From contig NZ_JACLGO010000002.1 of the NCBI RefSeq assembly GCF_014219065.1, positions 1-64,000 of the forward strand: a stretch of DNA of 64,000 nucleotides, in the 5' to 3' direction. Position 1 is the stretch's first letter; each line of letters starts with the position of its first letter. The DNA is from Halopseudomonas xiamenensis. GTDB lineage: Bacteria > Pseudomonadota > Gammaproteobacteria > Pseudomonadales > Pseudomonadaceae. A program made the translations under genes and the position numbers. The notes beneath the pieces were generated by a model, which made no database searches, was not told the DNA's origin, and saw only the letters and a program-made list of their open reading frames with translations. Positions 44,193 to 53,535 of the stretch are shown here, in pieces.

Positions 44193-44778
44193 ACATCCAA
44201 CCGAGCGGAGCAGATCGCGCGGCCAGCTCAAGCTGCTGGCCATCGTCGCGGTGGTGGTGGGACCGATCCTGATCGCCTGGCTGATGGTGAAACTGCAGAT
44301 CGGTATTCCGCAAACCCAGACCAACCATGCCTCGCTGGTCGAACCGGTACTGACGGTGCAGGACTGGCAGGTAACGCTGGAACCGCTCGGCTATGGCGCG
44401 CCCTGGCGGCTGCTGGTCACCGCCCCGGGGCAATGCGATGACGACTGCCTGGCGCTGGTACAGGAAGCGCGGCAGATCCATATCGCCACCGGCCGCGAAG
44501 CCGACCGTGTCGAGCATGTACTGGCCCTCGCCCAAGCGGCCCCCGCCGAGCTGGCCAGCCGCCTGCAGCGGGAATACCCCCAGTTGCAGCAGTTGCCACT
44601 GCAGCCGGCCCCCTATCTGCAGAGTCTCGATGCACACCCCGCCGACTGGCAACAGGGCCCGCAACTGTGGGTTATCGACCCGCTGGGCCGGGTGGTGCTG
44701 CACCGCGACCCGGGCAGCCCCGGCAAGCACCTGCTGGACGACCTGCGCCACCTGTTGAAACTGTCCAAGATAGGTTGA
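44176..44778 (+). CDS. degenerate Sco/thioredoxin-like cox-cluster protein
   Basis: The 200-aa protein has an N-terminal membrane helix (about 20-42) and a periplasmic domain. The segment WRLLVTAPGQCDDDCLALVQEARQI places Cys87 and Cys91 in a CxxxC arrangement like that of Sco (CPDIC). The later Sco copper histidine (VDH) is replaced by Pro in VIDPLGRVVLH. Such proteins are usually labelled hypothetical in Pseudomonas cox clusters. It might be a thiol reductant for CuA assembly (inference). Several Met codons (44176, 44179, 44185) could be the start. Confidence 0.8.
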   Translation: MMSMTEHPTERSRSRGQLKLLAIVAVVVGPILIAWLMVKLQIGIPQTQTNHASLVEPVLTVQDWQVTLEPLGYGAPWRLLVTAPGQCDDDCLALVQEARQIHIATGREADRVEHVLALAQAAPAELASRLQREYPQLQQLPLQPAPYLQSLDAHPADWQQGPQLWVIDPLGRVVLHRDPGSPGKHLLDDLRHLLKLSKIG

Positions 44779-44784
44779 TCGACC

Positions 44785-45816
44785 ATGCGTAAACCCGGTT
44801 TCCTGTTTGCCGTTGGTGCCCTGCTGCTGGGCTTTGTCGTGGTAGTGCTGGGTGCCTATACCCGGTTGGTACACGCCGGGCTGGGCTGCCCGGATTGGCC
44901 CGGCTGCTATGGTTTTCTCAGCGTGCCGCGCAGCGATGCCGCCATCGAACTGGCGCAGCTGCGTTTCCCCGACGATCCAGTCGAGGCCTTCAAGGCCTGG
45001 GCGGAAATGATCCACCGCTATGCCGCCGGGCTGCTGGGCCTGGCTATCCTCGGGCTGGCGCTGTTCGCGCTGAAGCAGCGCGGTCGTGACGGCTATCCGC
45101 TGAAGCTGCCGCTGGGACTGCTGGCCCTGGTCATCTGCCAGGCGCTGTTCGGCATGTGGACAGTCACTCTCAAGCTGTGGCCGCAGGTGGTGACCGCGCA
45201 CCTGCTCGGCGGCTTCGCCACCCTCAGCCTGCTGTTTCTGCTGGGCTTGCGACTGTCCGGGCGCCTACCGGCGGATGTCGGCCTGAGCGCCCTGCGCCCG
45301 CTGGCACGCGCGGTACTGGCGGTGGTCATAGTGCAGATCGCCCTCGGCGGCTGGGTCAGCAGCAACTATGCGGCGGTGGCCTGCGTCGATCTGCCGACCT
45401 GCCATGGCGAATGGTGGCCGGACATGGACTTTGCCGCCGGCTTCAACATCTTCCAGGAAATCGGTCCCAATTACCTGGGCGGCATGCTCTACGGCGAGGG
45501 CCGCACGGCGATCCACTTCACCCACCGGATAGGCGCGCTGGTGACCATCCTGGTCACCCTGCTGCTGGCCTGGCGCCTGTACCGCGCCGGCCTGACCGGC
45601 ACCGCCGCGTGGCTGACGCTGGTGCTGCTGACCCAGGTCGGCCTGGGCATCACCAATGTACTGGCGCACCTGCCGCTGGCGGTGGCAGTGGCACACAACG
45701 CCGTAGGCGCCCTGTTGCTGCTGAGCATGGTGCTGGTGAACTACCAGTTGCGCCCGGCGCCCATCCGGGTGAACAGAAAGGGCACCGGTGGTGTCGGACA
45801 CTGGACACCGGCCTGA
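44785..45816 (+). CDS. ctaA: heme A synthase
   Basis: Oxidises heme O to heme A for the oxidase. The 343-aa membrane protein has eight spans. Heme-ligand histidines are visible in EMIHRYAAGLLG (about 73-84), [19 protein letters not shown] and AHNAVGALLLLS. An ExxH-type site and a pair of cysteines (GLGCPDWPGCYG; VACVDLPTC) match class II CtaA. Follows the Sco-like gene by six bases. Confidence 0.95.
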   Translation: MRKPGFLFAVGALLLGFVVVVLGAYTRLVHAGLGCPDWPGCYGFLSVPRSDAAIELAQLRFPDDPVEAFKAWAEMIHRYAAGLLGLAILGLALFALKQRGRDGYPLKLPLGLLALVICQALFGMWTVTLKLWPQVVTAHLLGGFATLSLLFLLGLRLSGRLPADVGLSALRPLARAVLAVVIVQIALGGWVSSNYAAVACVDLPTCHGEWWPDMDFAAGFNIFQEIGPNYLGGMLYGEGRTAIHFTHRIGALVTILVTLLLAWRLYRAGLTGTAAWLTLVLLTQVGLGITNVLAHLPLAVAVAHNAVGALLLLSMVLVNYQLRPAPIRVNRKGTGGVGHWTPA

Positions 45817-45836
45817 GATCGGTAGCGAAGGTAACC

Positions 45837-45864
45837 GACTCGGCGACTGGCCAGTCGCCGAGTC
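45837..45864. repeat. perfect 28-base palindrome between ctaA and cyoE
   Basis: GACTCGGCGACTGG is followed at once by its exact reverse complement, with no spacer. As RNA it gives a 12- to 14-bp stem. There is no T-run. It may trim or protect the transcript, or be an uncharacterised repeat. Confidence 0.7.
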
Positions 45865-45921
45865 ATGACACATACTGGGTCAAAGCAATAACAATAAGCG
45901 CCCAAGGCGCGGGGGAAACGC

Positions 45922-46827
45922 ATGACGACCATGACCAGAACCGCACGGGCTGTCGCCGGCTGGCGTGACTACCTGGAGCTGACCAAGCCCAAGGTAGTGG
46001 CGCTGATGATCATCACTTCGGCCATCGGCATGCTGCTATCGACGCCGGGCGCAGTGGCCTGGCAGGTGTTGCTGCTGGGTAACCTGGGCATCGCCCTGTG
46101 TGCCGGCTCGGCGGCCGCGATCAACCACGTGGTGGACCGTCGCATCGATGTGCACATGGCCCGTACCCAGCGCCGACCGCTGGCCCAGGGCCGGGTCAAT
46201 CCGCTGCATGCCCTGCTCTTCGCCCTGGTTCTCGGGGTGGCCGGCATGACCATCCTGCTGCAATGGATCAACGCCCTGACCGCCTGGCTGACCCTCGGCT
46301 CGCTGCTCGGTTACGCGGTGATCTACACCTCCTTCCTCAAGCGGGCGACGCCACAGAACATCGTTATCGGCGGGCTGGCCGGTGCCGCACCACCGCTGCT
46401 CGGCTGGACTGCGGTCACCGGCCGGGTGGATGCCGAGGCGCTGCTGCTGGTGCTGATCATCTTCGCCTGGACCCCTCCGCACTTCTGGGCACTGGCGATC
46501 CATCGCAAGGCCGAATATGCCAAGGTGGCCATTCCCATGCTGCCGGTCACCCACGGCGAGCAATACACCAAGCTGCATATTCTGCTGTATACCTTTATCC
46601 TGTTCGCGGTCAGCCTGCTGCCCTATGTGATCCACATGAGCGGCACGCTGTATCTGGTCGCCGCCGTGGGGCTGGGCCTGCGCTTCATCGACTGGGCCTG
46701 GGCGCTGTACCGCGACAGCCGCAAGCATGCGGCGATCAAGACCTTCAAGTTTTCACTGTGGTACCTGCTGTGGCTGTTCGTCGCCCTGCTGGTCGATCAT
46801 TATGCGGGAGCAGCCGGATGGCTTTGA
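45922..46827 (+). CDS. cyoE: protoheme IX farnesyltransferase (heme O synthase)
   Basis: Attaches a farnesyl group to heme b, making heme O for CtaA. The 301-aa UbiA-family membrane protein has nine helices. The Asp-rich motif [23 protein letters not shown] is at about 68-90, and a second signature reads [29 protein letters not shown]. Overlaps the Sco gene by ten bases. Confidence 0.96.
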   Translation: MTTMTRTARAVAGWRDYLELTKPKVVALMIITSAIGMLLSTPGAVAWQVLLLGNLGIALCAGSAAAINHVVDRRIDVHMARTQRRPLAQGRVNPLHALLFALVLGVAGMTILLQWINALTAWLTLGSLLGYAVIYTSFLKRATPQNIVIGGLAGAAPPLLGWTAVTGRVDAEALLLVLIIFAWTPPHFWALAIHRKAEYAKVAIPMLPVTHGEQYTKLHILLYTFILFAVSLLPYVIHMSGTLYLVAAVGLGLRFIDWAWALYRDSRKHAAIKTFKFSLWYLLWLFVALLVDHYAGAAGWL

Positions 46828-47453
46828 CGGGAGTACAGAAAACCGTTCTGGTGACGGTGGCGGCGGTGGCCCTGGTGATCGGCGTCACGGTGAACAAGAT
46901 CATCCGCCCGGCGCCGCTGAATCAGGCACAGCTGGCCCAGGCCGGGGTGTTCCTGTTCGATGCGCCACGGCAGATCCCCGATATCCAACTGACCTCGGCC
47001 GAGGGCCAGGACTGGGGCAAGACGGACCTGCAGGGACAATGGAACCTGCTGTTCTTCGGCTATACCTTCTGCCCGGATATCTGCCCCACCACCATGGCCG
47101 AGCTGCGCCAGCTCACCCATGCCCTGCCCGAGAAAGACCGCGAACAGCTGCAGGTGACCATGGTCAGCGTCGATCCGAACCGCGACACCCCCGAGCAGAT
47201 GAGCAGTTACCTGCAGTTCTTCGATGCCGGCTTCGCCGGCGCCACCGGCGACCCGGCGCAACTGGCCAAGCTGGCCCAGGCGCTGTCCATCGCCTATATC
47301 GAGCCGGATACCAGTGAGGCGAACTATCTGGTCGACCACAGCGGCCAGATAGTGATCGTCGACCCCCAGAGCCGTTACGTCGGCTTCATCCGCCCACCGC
47401 TGCGGCCCGCCGAGTTGAGTCAGTTGCTGCCGCGTATCATGGCCCGGCAATAA
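46818..47453 (+). CDS. Sco1/SenC copper-delivery protein
   Basis: The 211-aa protein has an N-terminal membrane anchor (about 8-25) and a thioredoxin-like periplasmic domain. Copper ligands are Cys85 and Cys89 ([10 protein letters not shown]) and His174 (LVDHSG). It inserts copper in the CuA site of subunit II. The start is the ATG at 46818, inside the end of cyoE; the frame is open far upstream but that part is a shadow. Confidence 0.93.
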   Translation: MALTGVQKTVLVTVAAVALVIGVTVNKIIRPAPLNQAQLAQAGVFLFDAPRQIPDIQLTSAEGQDWGKTDLQGQWNLLFFGYTFCPDICPTTMAELRQLTHALPEKDREQLQVTMVSVDPNRDTPEQMSSYLQFFDAGFAGATGDPAQLAKLAQALSIAYIEPDTSEANYLVDHSGQIVIVDPQSRYVGFIRPPLRPAELSQLLPRIMARQ

Positions 47454-47610
47454 GTGATTGAGAATGGGTGTGGTTATGCTTAATGCTAGCACTTGAATAC
47501 GCATAACCCATTGTAATTACTGGGATTTTACAAAAGGTTAACTGGCCATTGCAGCGGCTTTCCGGCACAATTGCCGGATTCAACCGAACCTTACTCATCG
47601 AGGTGGCGTC

Positions 47611-48075
47611 ATGCAAGGGCATCCGGACATCGTCAATTACCTGAACGAGCTGCTGCGCGGCGAGCTCGGCGCTCGCGATCAGTACTTCCTGCACTCGCGT
47701 CTGTACGAGGACCTGGGCTACAGCAAGCTGTACGAGCGCATCAACCACGAGATGGAAGAAGAGACGCAGCACGCCGATGCCCTGCTGCGCCGCATCCTGT
47801 TCCTCGAAGGCAAGCCGGACATGCGCCCCTCACCGATCCAGCCCGGCTATACCGTGCCCGATATGCTGGCGGCCGACCTGAAACTGGAATACGAAGTGCG
47901 CGCCGCACTGGCCAAGGGTATCGCCCTGTGCGAACAGCATGGCGACTACCCAAGTCGCGACATTCTGGTCGCTCAACTCAAGGATACCGAAGAAGACCAC
48001 GCCTACTGGCTGGAGAAGCAGCTCGGCCTGATCAAGATGGTCGGCCTGGAAAACTACCTGCAGGCGCAGATCTGA
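47611..48075 (+). CDS. bfr: bacterioferritin subunit without the heme-ligand methionine
   Basis: Iron-storage four-helix protein of 154 aa. All ferroxidase-site residues are there: Glu18, Glu51, His54, Glu93 (equivalent to Glu94), Glu127 and His130. Position 52, where classical Bfr has the heme-binding Met, is Thr (EETQHAD). This is the alpha/FtnA-like type known from Pseudomonas, which works with a second, Met52-bearing subunit. That partner is not in the window. GAGGTGG precedes the ATG. Confidence 0.92.
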   Translation: MQGHPDIVNYLNELLRGELGARDQYFLHSRLYEDLGYSKLYERINHEMEEETQHADALLRRILFLEGKPDMRPSPIQPGYTVPDMLAADLKLEYEVRAALAKGIALCEQHGDYPSRDILVAQLKDTEEDHAYWLEKQLGLIKMVGLENYLQAQI

Positions 48076-48089
48076 GCCTCAACTCCAGC

Positions 48090-48150
48090 TGTGGGAGCGC
48101 GGCCCGGCGCGATAGCAAGCCAGCTCATCGCGCCGAGGCGGCGCTCCCAC
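48090..48150. repeat. Pseudomonas REP-type palindrome (second copy)
   Basis: TGTGGGAGCGCGGCC...GGCGGCGCTCCCAC forms a long stem with the same ends as the copy at 33533-33586. It lies between convergent bfr and znuB. Confidence 0.82.
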
Positions 48151-48162
48151 GCACCGCTCCCG

Positions 48163-48948
48163 TCACTGGCGCCTTGGCGCCAGCAGCGACAGCATGAACA
48201 GCGCGGCCGCACTGACCACGATCGACGGCCCGGCCGGCGTATCCAGGTTCCACGACAGCGCCAGCCCACCGAGCACCGCCAGGCAGCCCAGGCAACTGGC
48301 GCCGAAGGCCATCTGCTCCGGGGTACGGGCGTGGCGCTGGGCCGCGGCCGGGGGGATGATCAGCAGTGAGGTGATCAGCAGCACGCCGACCACCTTCATC
48401 GCCACCGCAATGACAATCGCGATCAGTAGCATCAGTCCCAGGCGGATGCCGCTCACCGGCAGCCCTTCCACCCGCGCCAGCTCCTCGTGCACGGTCACCG
48501 ACAGCAGCGGCCGCCAGAGCCAGGCCAGCAGCAGCATGACGATCACCAGCCCGCCGAGCATCCAGCCCAGGTCGGCGGAGGTGATTGCCAGCAGGTCGCC
48601 GAACAGGTAGGCCAGCAGGTCCACCCGCACGCTCTCGGTCAACGCCAGCACTACCAGCCCCAACGACAGTGTGCTGTGCGCAAGGATACCCAGCAGGGTA
48701 TCGCTGGCCAGCCATTTGCGGTTCTGCATGGCCACCAGCAACACCGCCAGCAGCACGCAGCCGGCGGTCACCGCCAGCGTCAAATTGATCTGCAACAGCA
48801 TGCCCAGCGCCACCCCGAGCAGCGCCGAATGCGCCAGGGTGTCGCCGAAATAGGCCATGCGTCGCCACACCACGAAGGAACCCAGCGGCCCCGCCACCAG
48901 CGCCAGGCCGAGCCCCGCCAGCAATGCGTAAAGAAGAAAGTCAGGCAT
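48163..48948 (-). CDS. znuB: zinc ABC transporter permease ZnuB
   Basis: Inner-membrane channel of 261 aa for zinc uptake, with about eight membrane helices. Family segments are [24 protein letters not shown] (about 27-50), [13 protein letters not shown], and [24 protein letters not shown] near the C-terminus. It overlaps the znuC stop by eight bases. Confidence 0.94.
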   Translation of the reverse strand: MPDFLLYALLAGLGLALVAGPLGSFVVWRRMAYFGDTLAHSALLGVALGMLLQINLTLAVTAGCVLLAVLLVAMQNRKWLASDTLLGILAHSTLSLGLVVLALTESVRVDLLAYLFGDLLAITSADLGWMLGGLVIVMLLLAWLWRPLLSVTVHEELARVEGLPVSGIRLGLMLLIAIVIAVAMKVVGVLLITSLLIIPPAAAQRHARTPEQMAFGASCLGCLAVLGGLALSWNLDTPAGPSIVVSAAALFMLSLLAPRRQ

Positions 48949-49717
48949 GGTTGCAGGAAGATCCGTCCGGGTGGTGATGGGCAGCCTCGACGATTTCGCC
49001 GTGCATGTCGTGGCTGTGGTCGTGATGGTGGTTGTAGACCGCCAGGGCGCTGGCCTGCTCGCCGAACAGGGCGACGAACGCCGGATCGGCGCTGACCTGC
49101 TCCGGCCGACCGGAGCAGCACACGTGACGGTTGAGACAGACCACGGTATTGGTGGTGGCCATCACCAGGTGCAGGTCATGCGAGACCATCAGCACCCCGC
49201 AGCCGTAGCGGTCGCGCAGGCGGGTGATCAGTTGGTACAGCTCGATCTGGCCATTGACATCCACCCCCTGTACCGGCTCGTCCAGCACCAGCAGGTCCGG
49301 CTGGCGCAGCAGCGCCCGGGCCAGCAGAATGCGCTGCAACTCGCCGCCGGAAACCTGTTGCAGCGGCCGCTGCGCCAGATGCTCGGCACCCACCTCGCCC
49401 AGCGCCTGCAGCGCGGCGGCGCGCTTGACCCCCGGCGCCAGCAGCAGGAAACGCAGCACGGTCAGCGGCAGCGTGGCATCGACCTGCAGCTTCTGCGGCA
49501 TGTAGCCGATGCGCAGCCGCGGCTGGCGCTGGACCTCGCCGCTGTCGGCCTTGAGCAGACCGAGCACGATGCGCACCAGACTGGTCTTGCCAGCGCCGTT
49601 GGGGCCGATCAGCGTGACGATTTCGCCGCGCCGCACCTGCAGCGTGATGTCCTCGAGGATGGCGTTGCCATGCCGGCGCAGGCCGACCTGGCTCAGGCTG
49701 AGCAGGGTGTCGCTCAT
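48941..49717 (-). CDS. znuC: zinc ABC transporter ATP-binding protein ZnuC
   Basis: ATPase of the zinc importer, 258 aa. The start is the ATG at 49717, close after AGGAGG. Walker A reads GPNGAGKTS (about 38-46), the signature VSGGELQR and Walker B LLVLDEP. The C-terminus is His-rich ([25 protein letters not shown]), as in many ZnuC proteins. Its ATG overlaps the zur stop by four bases. Confidence 0.94.
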   Translation of the reverse strand: MSDTLLSLSQVGLRRHGNAILEDITLQVRRGEIVTLIGPNGAGKTSLVRIVLGLLKADSGEVQRQPRLRIGYMPQKLQVDATLPLTVLRFLLLAPGVKRAAALQALGEVGAEHLAQRPLQQVSGGELQRILLARALLRQPDLLVLDEPVQGVDVNGQIELYQLITRLRDRYGCGVLMVSHDLHLVMATTNTVVCLNRHVCCSGRPEQVSADPAFVALFGEQASALAVYNHHHDHSHDMHGEIVEAAHHHPDGSSCNHA

Positions 49718-50208
49718 GCCGCCTCCTGGCAGTGGGCGCACAGGCCGGCAATCTCCACGGTTTCCGACTCCACCGCAAAGCCCATGCGCTGCGCGACCTC
49801 GGCGATCGCCGGGTGGATCAGCGTCTGCTCCAGTTCGATCGCCACCCGGCAGTTACGGCAGATCAGGAAGTGCCCCTGGTGGGTATGCTCCGGGCTGGCA
49901 CAACCGATGAAGGCATTCAGCGAGGCGATGCGATGCACCAGCCCATGCTCCTGGAGAAAATCCAGCGCGCGGTACACGGTCGGCGGCGCCGGACGGCGGT
50001 CATCCTCGCGCGCCAGGGTATCCAGCAGATCATAGGCACCCAGCGGCCGGTGGCTCTGCCAGACCAGCTCCAGTACGCGCTTGCGCAGGGCGGTAAGCCG
50101 CGCCCCGGCACGCTCGCAGACCTGTTCGGCAGCAGCCAGCGCATCGCTGACGCATTGGCTGTGGTCGTGCGGGCAATGGGGATCTTCCAGCGAAACGGAT
50201 GTATTCAT
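49714..50208 (-). CDS. zur: zinc uptake regulator Zur (Fur family)
   Basis: Zinc-sensing repressor of 164 aa. Winged-HTH DNA-binding half at about 30-90 ([23 protein letters not shown]). Dimerisation half with two structural CxxC pairs (Cys117/Cys120 and Cys157/Cys160) and a His-rich regulatory site ([13 protein letters not shown]). Start ATG 50208. It heads the zur-znuC-znuB operon, so it should repress its own synthesis through the palindrome in front of it. Confidence 0.95.
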   Translation of the reverse strand: MNTSVSLEDPHCPHDHSQCVSDALAAAEQVCERAGARLTALRKRVLELVWQSHRPLGAYDLLDTLAREDDRRPAPPTVYRALDFLQEHGLVHRIASLNAFIGCASPEHTHQGHFLICRNCRVAIELEQTLIHPAIAEVAQRMGFAVESETVEIAGLCAHCQEAA

Positions 50209-50237
50209 GCTGACCCTATAGCGGTTTTGTCGATGGC

Positions 50238-50252
50238 TGTTATCATATAACA
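50238..50252. promoter_or_regulatory. Zur operator between zur and znuA
   Basis: TGTTAT-CAT-ATAACA is a perfect 6+6 palindrome over a 3-base spacer, close to the known GTTATA..TATAAC Zur box. It sits between the divergent starts (50208 and 50277), so one site can control both directions. Confidence 0.85.
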
Positions 50253-50276
50253 ATTCCCTGCCCCGAGGTATTATCG

Positions 50277-51218
50277 ATGTTCCTGCGTTTCCTGCTTGTC
50301 CTGGCCTGCGGGCTTGGCCTGCCCTTTTCCGTCGCCGCGGCCCAGCCCAGCGTACTGACCACGATCAAGCCGCTGCAACTGATCGCCGCGGCGGTACTGG
50401 ATGGTGTCGCCGAGCCCGAGGTGCTGCTGCCACCGGTCGCCTCACCGCATAACTACGCCCTGCGGCCCTCCGACCGGCGCCAGATTGCCGCCGCCGATCG
50501 GCTGTACTGGGTGGGACCGGAACTGGAGCGCTTCCTGCAGCGGCTGCTCGACGACCAGCCCACTGCCCGGCGCCTGGACCAGATTCCCGGCCTGACCCTG
50601 CGCTACTTCGGCGACCACGACCATGACCATGACCATGACCATGACCATGACCACCAGCATGATGCCCATGATCACCACGACCATGACCATGCCCCCGGCA
50701 CCCTCGATGCGCACCTCTGGCTGTCGCCCGCCAACGCCCAGCGCATCGCCCGCTGGATGGCCGAGGACCTGACGCAATTGTATCCCCAGCACGGCGAGCG
50801 CCTGCAACACAATGCCAGTCAGTTCGGCCAGCGTCTCGACCAGTTGCACTCCCGCCTGCAGCAGCGCCTGCAGCCGCTGGCCGACAAGCCCTATTTCGTG
50901 TTTCACGACGCCTATGGCTACCTGGAAGACAGCGTTGGCATCCACCCGCGCGGCGTCTTCACCCTGTCGACGGAAGTCCAGCCCGGCGCCCGGCACACCC
51001 AGGCCCTGCGTCAGCAACTGACCGCCGCTGGCCCCAGCTGCGTATTCCGCGAACCGCAGTTTCCCGCCGACCGTATCGCCACACTCAGTGCCGGGCTGCC
51101 GGTGCACAGCGCCGAACTCGACCCGCTGGGCGTCGCCGTCACACCAGGACCAGATGGTTACGAGCAGTTGCTGGAGACCCTGGGCACAACGCTGGCCGAA
51201 TGCCTGGAACAACTCTGA
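50277..51218 (+). CDS. znuA: zinc-binding periplasmic protein ZnuA
   Basis: Periplasmic zinc receptor of 313 aa. The signal peptide ends near AAA (about 22). Metal-site histidines are His58 (ASPHNYALRPSD), His146 (DAHLWLSP) and a third in FVFHDAYGYLE. Between the first two sits a 25-residue His/Asp loop (about 114-138) thought to gather zinc. The loop DNA is an almost pure repeat of a six-base unit. GAGGTA precedes the ATG. Divergent from zur. Confidence 0.95.
   Translation: MFLRFLLVLACGLGLPFSVAAAQPSVLTTIKPLQLIAAAVLDGVAEPEVLLPPVASPHNYALRPSDRRQIAAADRLYWVGPELERFLQRLLDDQPTARRLDQIPGLTLRYFGDHDHDHDHDHDHDHQHDAHDHHDHDHAPGTLDAHLWLSPANAQRIARWMAEDLTQLYPQHGERLQHNASQFGQRLDQLHSRLQQRLQPLADKPYFVFHDAYGYLEDSVGIHPRGVFTLSTEVQPGARHTQALRQQLTAAGPSCVFREPQFPADRIATLSAGLPVHSAELDPLGVAVTPGPDGYEQLLETLGTTLAECLEQL
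50611..50690 (+). repeat. hexanucleotide tandem repeat in the ZnuA His loop
   Basis: Units of GACCAT (His-Asp) run in tandem over 50611-50652 and recur, less perfectly, to 50690. The repeat is in frame, so slippage would only change loop length. Confidence 0.85.
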
Positions 51219-51311
51219 CCTCCCCGCTCACCACCGTGTTCACATAAACCGTCATCTTGCCGAAACCATGGGTTCTCAGCCTGCACCGAGAATGCGGTGT
51301 AGAGAGTGAAG

Positions 51312-51335
51312 AAGTGCGGCCTGCCGCACTTTCCT
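51312..51335 (+). terminator. terminator-like hairpin after znuA
   Basis: Stem AAGTGCGG / CCGCACTT with a 4-base loop, followed by TTCCTC. A weak intrinsic terminator about 95 bases past the znuA stop. Confidence 0.6.
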
Positions 51336-51477
51336 CGGCCACTCAGCTCTCCCGGAAAGGCCGATATAGACCGGCAGCCACCCTTAACAACGGCTATGCT
51401 TGGATCCTATGGCCATAAGCCATCCAGACAAGGGATCGCTTTCCGGTGAAGTTTCCATTGAACAGGTGAAGATGGAC

Positions 51478-53106
51478 ATGATGAATCTGCGTAATATTTC
51501 TATCGCCACCCGGCTGGCTGGCGGATTTCTGGCCATGGCCATCGTGGTCCTGCTGCTGGGCGTCATGTCCTTCCGGGAAACCGACAACATCCATGAGCAG
51601 ACCCAGGAAATCGAGACGCTGTGGGTGCCGAGCCTGCGCGAACTGGCGAGCATCAATCAGGACTTCATGCGCTACCGGATCTTCACCCTGCGCTCGGTAC
51701 TGAGCGACAGCACCCAGGATATCCAGCTGCAACGCCAACGCATGTCCACGCTGGCACAGAGCCTCGGCGAAACGGAAAGCGCCTATGCGGCGATCGTCAT
51801 CGATCCGGCCATGCAGCGCGCCTTCGAGGAGTTCCGGGCGCAGCGTCAACGCTACATGTCCGCTGCTGGCGAGTTGGCCAGCGAGCTGGATGTCGGCAAC
51901 CGCGAGACTGCGCTGCAGATGCTCGATGGGCAGCTCAACCCGATCGCCGACGCCGCCACGGCCCAGCTGATCCGGCTCGAGGAACTGATCGTCGCCGGCG
52001 CCGATGCCGCCGCCGAACGAGCGGCGCACAGCTACCGCTCCGCCATCCGCCAGATAGTCATCGCCATCGTCGTCGCCATTGCCCTGACCCTGCTGCTGGC
52101 CTGGCTGCTGACCCGCAGCATCATAGTGCCGATCCGCCAGGCGGTGCGGGCCAGCGAGGTGATCGCCACTGGCGATCTGACCCACCCCATAGCCGCGGAC
52201 GGTCGGGATGAAGCGGCCCGTCTGCTGCGCGCCCTGGCAAGCATGCAGGCTCAGCTGAGCGACACCATCCAGGGCATCGCCAACTCCTCGTCCCAACTGG
52301 CCTCCGCCGCCGAAGAGTTGAACGCGGTGACCGAGGATGCGACCCGCAGCCTGCAGCGGCAGAACGATGAAATCCAGCAGGCCGCCACCGCGGTGAACGA
52401 AATGAGCGCCGCCGTGGAGGAGGTTGCCAGCAATGCGGTGCACACCTCGGAGCAATCGCAGAGCACCACTGCCAGCGCCAACCAGGGGCGCGAGCAGATC
52501 AGCCAGACCCTGCTCAGCATGGAGCAGTTGTCCAACACCATCCACTCCACCGCCGATGAAGTCCAGGCGCTGGCCTCGCAGGCCCAGCATATCAGCGGCG
52601 TGCTGGATGTGATCCGTGCGGTCGCCGAGCAGACCAACCTGCTGGCATTGAACGCAGCCATCGAGGCCGCCCGCGCCGGCGATCACGGTCGAGGCTTCGC
52701 GGTGGTCGCCGACGAGGTCCGCGCCCTGGCGCACCGCACCCAGCAGTCGACCAAGGAAATCGAGGAGATGATCAGCAATATCCAGCAGGGCACCGAACGC
52801 ACCGTGGCCGCCATGCAGATCAGCGACACCATGGCCAACAGCACCCAGCAGCAATCACAGATGGCCGGCGAGGCCTTCGCCCTGGTGTCCAGCGCGGTCG
52901 GCCAGATCAATGAGCGCAACCTGGTGATCGCCAGCGCCGCCGAGGAGCAGGCGCAGGTGGCCCAGGAAGTGGACCGCAACCTGGTGAACATCCGCGACCT
53001 GTCGACCCAGTCGGCCGCCGGCGCCGAGCAGACCAGTGCCGCCAGCCGCGAACTGTCGCGCCTGGCAGTGGAACTCAATGAACTGATCACCCGCTTCAAG
53101 ACCTGA
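51478..53106 (+). CDS. methyl-accepting chemotaxis protein
   Basis: Chemoreceptor of 542 aa. Membrane helices are at about 12-32 and 187-207, framing a four-helix-bundle periplasmic sensor. A HAMP domain (about 208-260) and a signalling domain follow, with the invariant hairpin tip [24 protein letters not shown] near residue 378-401. The start is the ATG at 51478, eight bases after AGGTGA; upstream in-frame ATGs at 51400 and 51472 are possible. It ends without a CheR-binding pentapeptide. The ligand is unknown. Confidence 0.92.
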   Translation: MMNLRNISIATRLAGGFLAMAIVVLLLGVMSFRETDNIHEQTQEIETLWVPSLRELASINQDFMRYRIFTLRSVLSDSTQDIQLQRQRMSTLAQSLGETESAYAAIVIDPAMQRAFEEFRAQRQRYMSAAGELASELDVGNRETALQMLDGQLNPIADAATAQLIRLEELIVAGADAAAERAAHSYRSAIRQIVIAIVVAIALTLLLAWLLTRSIIVPIRQAVRASEVIATGDLTHPIAADGRDEAARLLRALASMQAQLSDTIQGIANSSSQLASAAEELNAVTEDATRSLQRQNDEIQQAATAVNEMSAAVEEVASNAVHTSEQSQSTTASANQGREQISQTLLSMEQLSNTIHSTADEVQALASQAQHISGVLDVIRAVAEQTNLLALNAAIEAARAGDHGRGFAVVADEVRALAHRTQQSTKEIEEMISNIQQGTERTVAAMQISDTMANSTQQQSQMAGEAFALVSSAVGQINERNLVIASAAEEQAQVAQEVDRNLVNIRDLSTQSAAGAEQTSAASRELSRLAVELNELITRFKT

Positions 53107-53140
53107 TGCGCCGCCCGCTGGACTGACGCGACAGGCCGGC

Positions 53141-53446
53141 TCAGGCGTCGGTGTTGTCCAGGATCGCCTGCAGCAGCCCCGGGAAGCGACTTTCCAGATC
53201 CGCGCGGCGCAGCGAGTTCATGTGCGTGGTGCCCACGCCGTAGGTACACACCAACCCCGAGTCGCGCAGCACACGGAAATGGTGCGACATGCTCGACTTG
53301 GGCCGCCCGCCATCCAGTTCGCCGCAGCTGGCCTCGGCCACCTGCGCCAGATGCCGGACGATCTCCAGGCGTACCGGATCGCTGAGCGCATACAGCACGC
53401 GCTCCAATACGAAATCGTCAGGGTGGGGGTGTTTGAAGGGTCTCAT
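53141..53446 (-). CDS. ArsR-type helix-turn-helix regulator
   Basis: Small winged-HTH repressor of 101 aa: ALSDPVRLEIVRHLAQVAEASCGEL then the recognition helix KSSMSHHFRVLRDSGLV (about 50-66). It does not carry the ELCVCDL metal-site motif of ArsR/SmtB arsenic or zinc sensors. It is divergent from xenA, with a strong palindrome in the shared gap, so it probably represses xenA and responds to an electrophile or oxidant (inference). Confidence 0.9.
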   Translation of the reverse strand: MRPFKHPHPDDFVLERVLYALSDPVRLEIVRHLAQVAEASCGELDGGRPKSSMSHHFRVLRDSGLVCTYGVGTTHMNSLRRADLESRFPGLLQAILDNTDA

Positions 53447-53483
53447 GGGTCTGGATTCTACACAGGGGTTTACCTTTGATCCA

Positions 53484-53505
53484 TTGTTCGAATATTATCG
53501 AACAA
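53484..53505. promoter_or_regulatory. operator of the ArsR-type regulator in front of xenA
   Basis: Arms TTGTTCGA and TCGAACAA are perfect inverted repeats (8+8) over the 6-base spacer ATATTA. The site overlaps a possible xenA -10 (TATTAT, 53493-53498) that has TTTACC 18 bases upstream. The xenA start is 31 bases further on. Confidence 0.82.
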
Positions 53506-53535
53506 CTGAAATACACCTTCACAGGAAAATCACCC

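Noticed and set aside
46098-46817. Upstream extension of the Sco gene inside cyoE
   Set aside because: Shadow frame of cyoE. The membrane anchor and Sco fold begin at 46818.
50611-50690. CRISPR-like array
   Set aside because: Repeat unit is six bases with no spacers and is in frame in znuA.
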